Assembly (NCBI RefSeq): GCF_010731795.1
Contig: NZ_AP022591.1
Span: 1,736,001-1,800,000 of the forward strand
Direction of reading: 5' to 3'
Origin: Mycolicibacterium celeriflavum
Lineage (GTDB): Bacteria > Actinomycetota > Actinomycetes > Mycobacteriales > Mycobacteriaceae
DNA length: 64,000 nt
A program made the position numbers and the translations under genes. The notes beneath the pieces were generated by a model. That model had not been told where the DNA came from, did no database searches, and was given only the letters and a program-made list of their open reading frames with translations. Below are positions 62,757 to 64,000 of this stretch, piece by piece; the stretch's first letter is position 1, and every line of letters begins with the position of its first letter.

Positions 62757-63581
62757 ATGCCCACGATCACCACGAGCGACGGCGTCGACATCTTCTTCAA
62801 GGACTGGGGCTCGGGTCAACCGATCGTGTTCAGCCACGGTTGGCCGCTGTCGGCCGACGACTGGGACACCCAGATGCTGTTCTTCCTGAAGCACGGGTAC
62901 CGCGTTGTCGCGCATGACCGTCGCGGCCACGGCAGGTCGTCGCAGGTTGCCGACGGTCACGACATGGACCATTACGTCGACGATCTTGCCGCGGTCGTCG
63001 AACACCTCGACCTGCGCGATGCGATCCATGTCGGACACTCGACGGGCGGCGGCGAGGTCGCGCATTACCTCGCGCGCCACGGTGAGAGTCGAGCGGCCAA
63101 GGCGGCGCTCATCAGCGCTGTGCCGCCGCTGATGGTCAAGACCGAGGCCAATCCAGCCGGACTGCCGAAGGATGTGTTCGACGACCTGCAGGCGCAATTG
63201 GCCGCCAACCGCTCGGAGTTCTATCGCGCGTTGCCGTCCGGCCCGTTCTACGGATTCAACCGCCCCGGTGTCGAGGCATCGGAAGCGATCATCGCGAATT
63301 GGTGGCGCCAGGGCATGATGGGCGGCGCCAAGGCGCACTACGACGGCATCGTCGCGTTCTCGCAGACGGACTTCACCGAGGACCTCAAGAAGATCACCGT
63401 TCCGGTTCTGGTGATGCACAGCGAGGACGACCAGATCGTGCCGTACGTCGCCGCGGGTCCGCGGTCCGCCGAACTGCTGCCGAACGGCACGCTGAAGACC
63501 TACCGGGGATTCCCGCACGGCATGCCGACCACGCATGCCGACGTCATCAACGCCGACCTGCTGGATTTCCTCCGGTCCTGA
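62757..63581 (+). CDS. Alpha/beta hydrolase, non-haem haloperoxidase type
   Basis: 274-residue hydrolase. Oxyanion [11 protein letters not shown], nucleophile in [19 protein letters not shown] (Ser), Asp in [13 protein letters not shown], His in [14 protein letters not shown]. This subfamily (annotated chloroperoxidase) are esterases or perhydrolases. It stands alone, 73 bases downstream of the thiolase gene, in line with it; no copy of the cluster operator precedes it. Not clearly part of the pathway. Confidence 0.9.
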   Translation: MPTITTSDGVDIFFKDWGSGQPIVFSHGWPLSADDWDTQMLFFLKHGYRVVAHDRRGHGRSSQVADGHDMDHYVDDLAAVVEHLDLRDAIHVGHSTGGGEVAHYLARHGESRAAKAALISAVPPLMVKTEANPAGLPKDVFDDLQAQLAANRSEFYRALPSGPFYGFNRPGVEASEAIIANWWRQGMMGGAKAHYDGIVAFSQTDFTEDLKKITVPVLVMHSEDDQIVPYVAAGPRSAELLPNGTLKTYRGFPHGMPTTHADVINADLLDFLRS

Positions 63582-63584
63582 GCC

Positions 63585-64000
63585 CTACTTCAACACCCGA
63601 CGCGACAGCCGACCGATTGCGCGGCGCATCGGATCCGAGATGAACACGGCGACAAGGCCATTGCCGACGTCTTCGCGTAGACGCGTCAGCTTCGAGCTCT
63701 TGATGCGCCACTGCCCGTCGGCTTTCTCGTACGTCTCGGTGTAGTGCCCGTACCCACGCAGGTTGATGCCAGGACCGAATCGCACGACGTCCTCCAGTGC
63801 CCACACACCGCGCGCCGTCGTCGGCGAGGTGATCACGATCTCCGGTGCATGCACCTGATGCACGGTCGCCTGGTTGCGCAGACTTTTTCGGGTGAACGCG
63901 ACGAACTTGTCTGCGCCGTCGATTACCTTGCCGCCCGCTTCGGAGGTGTCGCTGAGAAAGTCGTCGGTGAAGATGGTGCGCCAGGCCGCCCACTGCTTGG
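63585..64000 (-). CDS. SnoaL/NTF2-like protein, 5' end outside the window
   Basis: The frame is open from the right end (KQWAAWRTIFTDDFLSDTSE, FVAFTRKSLRNQATVHQV, ALEDVVRFGPGINLRGYGHYTETYEK, ADGQWRIKSSKLTRLREDVG) to the stop at 63585. It is a SnoaL-like polyketide-cyclase-fold domain, the C-terminal about 138 residues; the start lies beyond the window. An internal Met at 63863 is not the start, because homologous residues run on upstream. Convergent with the hydrolase, three bases apart. Confidence 0.78.
   Translation of the reverse strand, partial: KQWAAWRTIFTDDFLSDTSEAGGKVIDGADKFVAFTRKSLRNQATVHQVHAPEIVITSPTTARGVWALEDVVRFGPGINLRGYGHYTETYEKADGQWRIKSSKLTRLREDVGNGLVAVFISDPMRRAIGRLSRRVLK

Overview
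The window is chromosomal DNA of a high-GC actinobacterium, almost certainly a Mycobacterium/Mycolicibacterium-type organism. Its first 38 kb follow a gene order I know from Mycobacterium tuberculosis: ctaD, fecB, adhC, nrdF2, FAD monooxygenase, TetR, nrdE, nrdI, nrdH, FMN reductase, TetR, dinB, SDR, TetR, cyp136, ligB, cstA. Individual proteins, such as the ribonucleotide reductase subunits, are close to the mycobacterial versions. No rRNA, tRNA or CRISPR array was recognised. Nothing was computed or searched; all family calls rest on reading motifs and recalled family features.

Layout. 1-4.3 kb: conserved core (ctaD end, fecB, adhC, small secreted and DUF1918 proteins). 4.3-9.2 kb: a degenerate integrative element inserted at the 3' end of nrdF2. 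It is bounded by 197-bp direct repeats that each carry an integrase C-terminus plus the last codons of nrdF2, and it holds phage-like small proteins, a zinc-ribbon membrane protein and an ATP-dependent DNA ligase. 9.1-12.7 kb: nrdF2, a flavin monooxygenase and a TetR regulator. 12.9-17.9 kb: a geranylgeranyl-reductase-family flavoprotein, then a compact six-gene leftward operon (secreted protein, ABC ATPase, ABC permease, methyltransferase, winged-helix regulator, cupin) whose promoter carries an IdeR/DtxR-like palindrome. 18.2-22.3 kb: nrdHIE, with a 408-residue intein in NrdE and a NrdR-like block upstream that is shared with nrdF2. 22.7-38.6 kb: redox, repair and transport core (FMN reductase, TetR, DinB, AAA ATPase, SDR, TetR, CYP136, lone LeuA regulatory domain, TauE-like permease, APH-like kinase, SDR, sulfite-oxidase-like protein, LigB, CstA/YbdD).

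38.6-62.7 kb is the most interesting part: a catabolic island of about 21 genes. It has two cytochromes P450, a Baeyer-Villiger-type monooxygenase, an alpha/beta hydrolase, two F420-type luciferase-like oxidoreductases, a Rieske oxygenase, a diiron desaturase-like protein, two aldehyde dehydrogenases, an SDR, an acyl-CoA synthetase, a CoA-transferase, an acyl-CoA carboxyltransferase, a thiolase-like protein, a molybdopterin oxidoreductase and a TetR regulator. Almost every transcription unit is preceded by the same palindrome, ACTGTAA-N3-TTACAGT. I see seven copies, four with both half-sites perfect, mostly in divergent promoters. This points to one locally regulated catabolic regulon, probably controlled by the TetR gene at 55.6 kb. 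The enzymes suggest oxygenation, ketone-to-ester conversion and ring opening, oxidation to an acid, CoA activation and thiolytic cleavage of an alicyclic, terpenoid or steroid-like compound; the substrate is unknown. The window ends with a haloperoxidase-like hydrolase and the cut-off end of a SnoaL-like protein.
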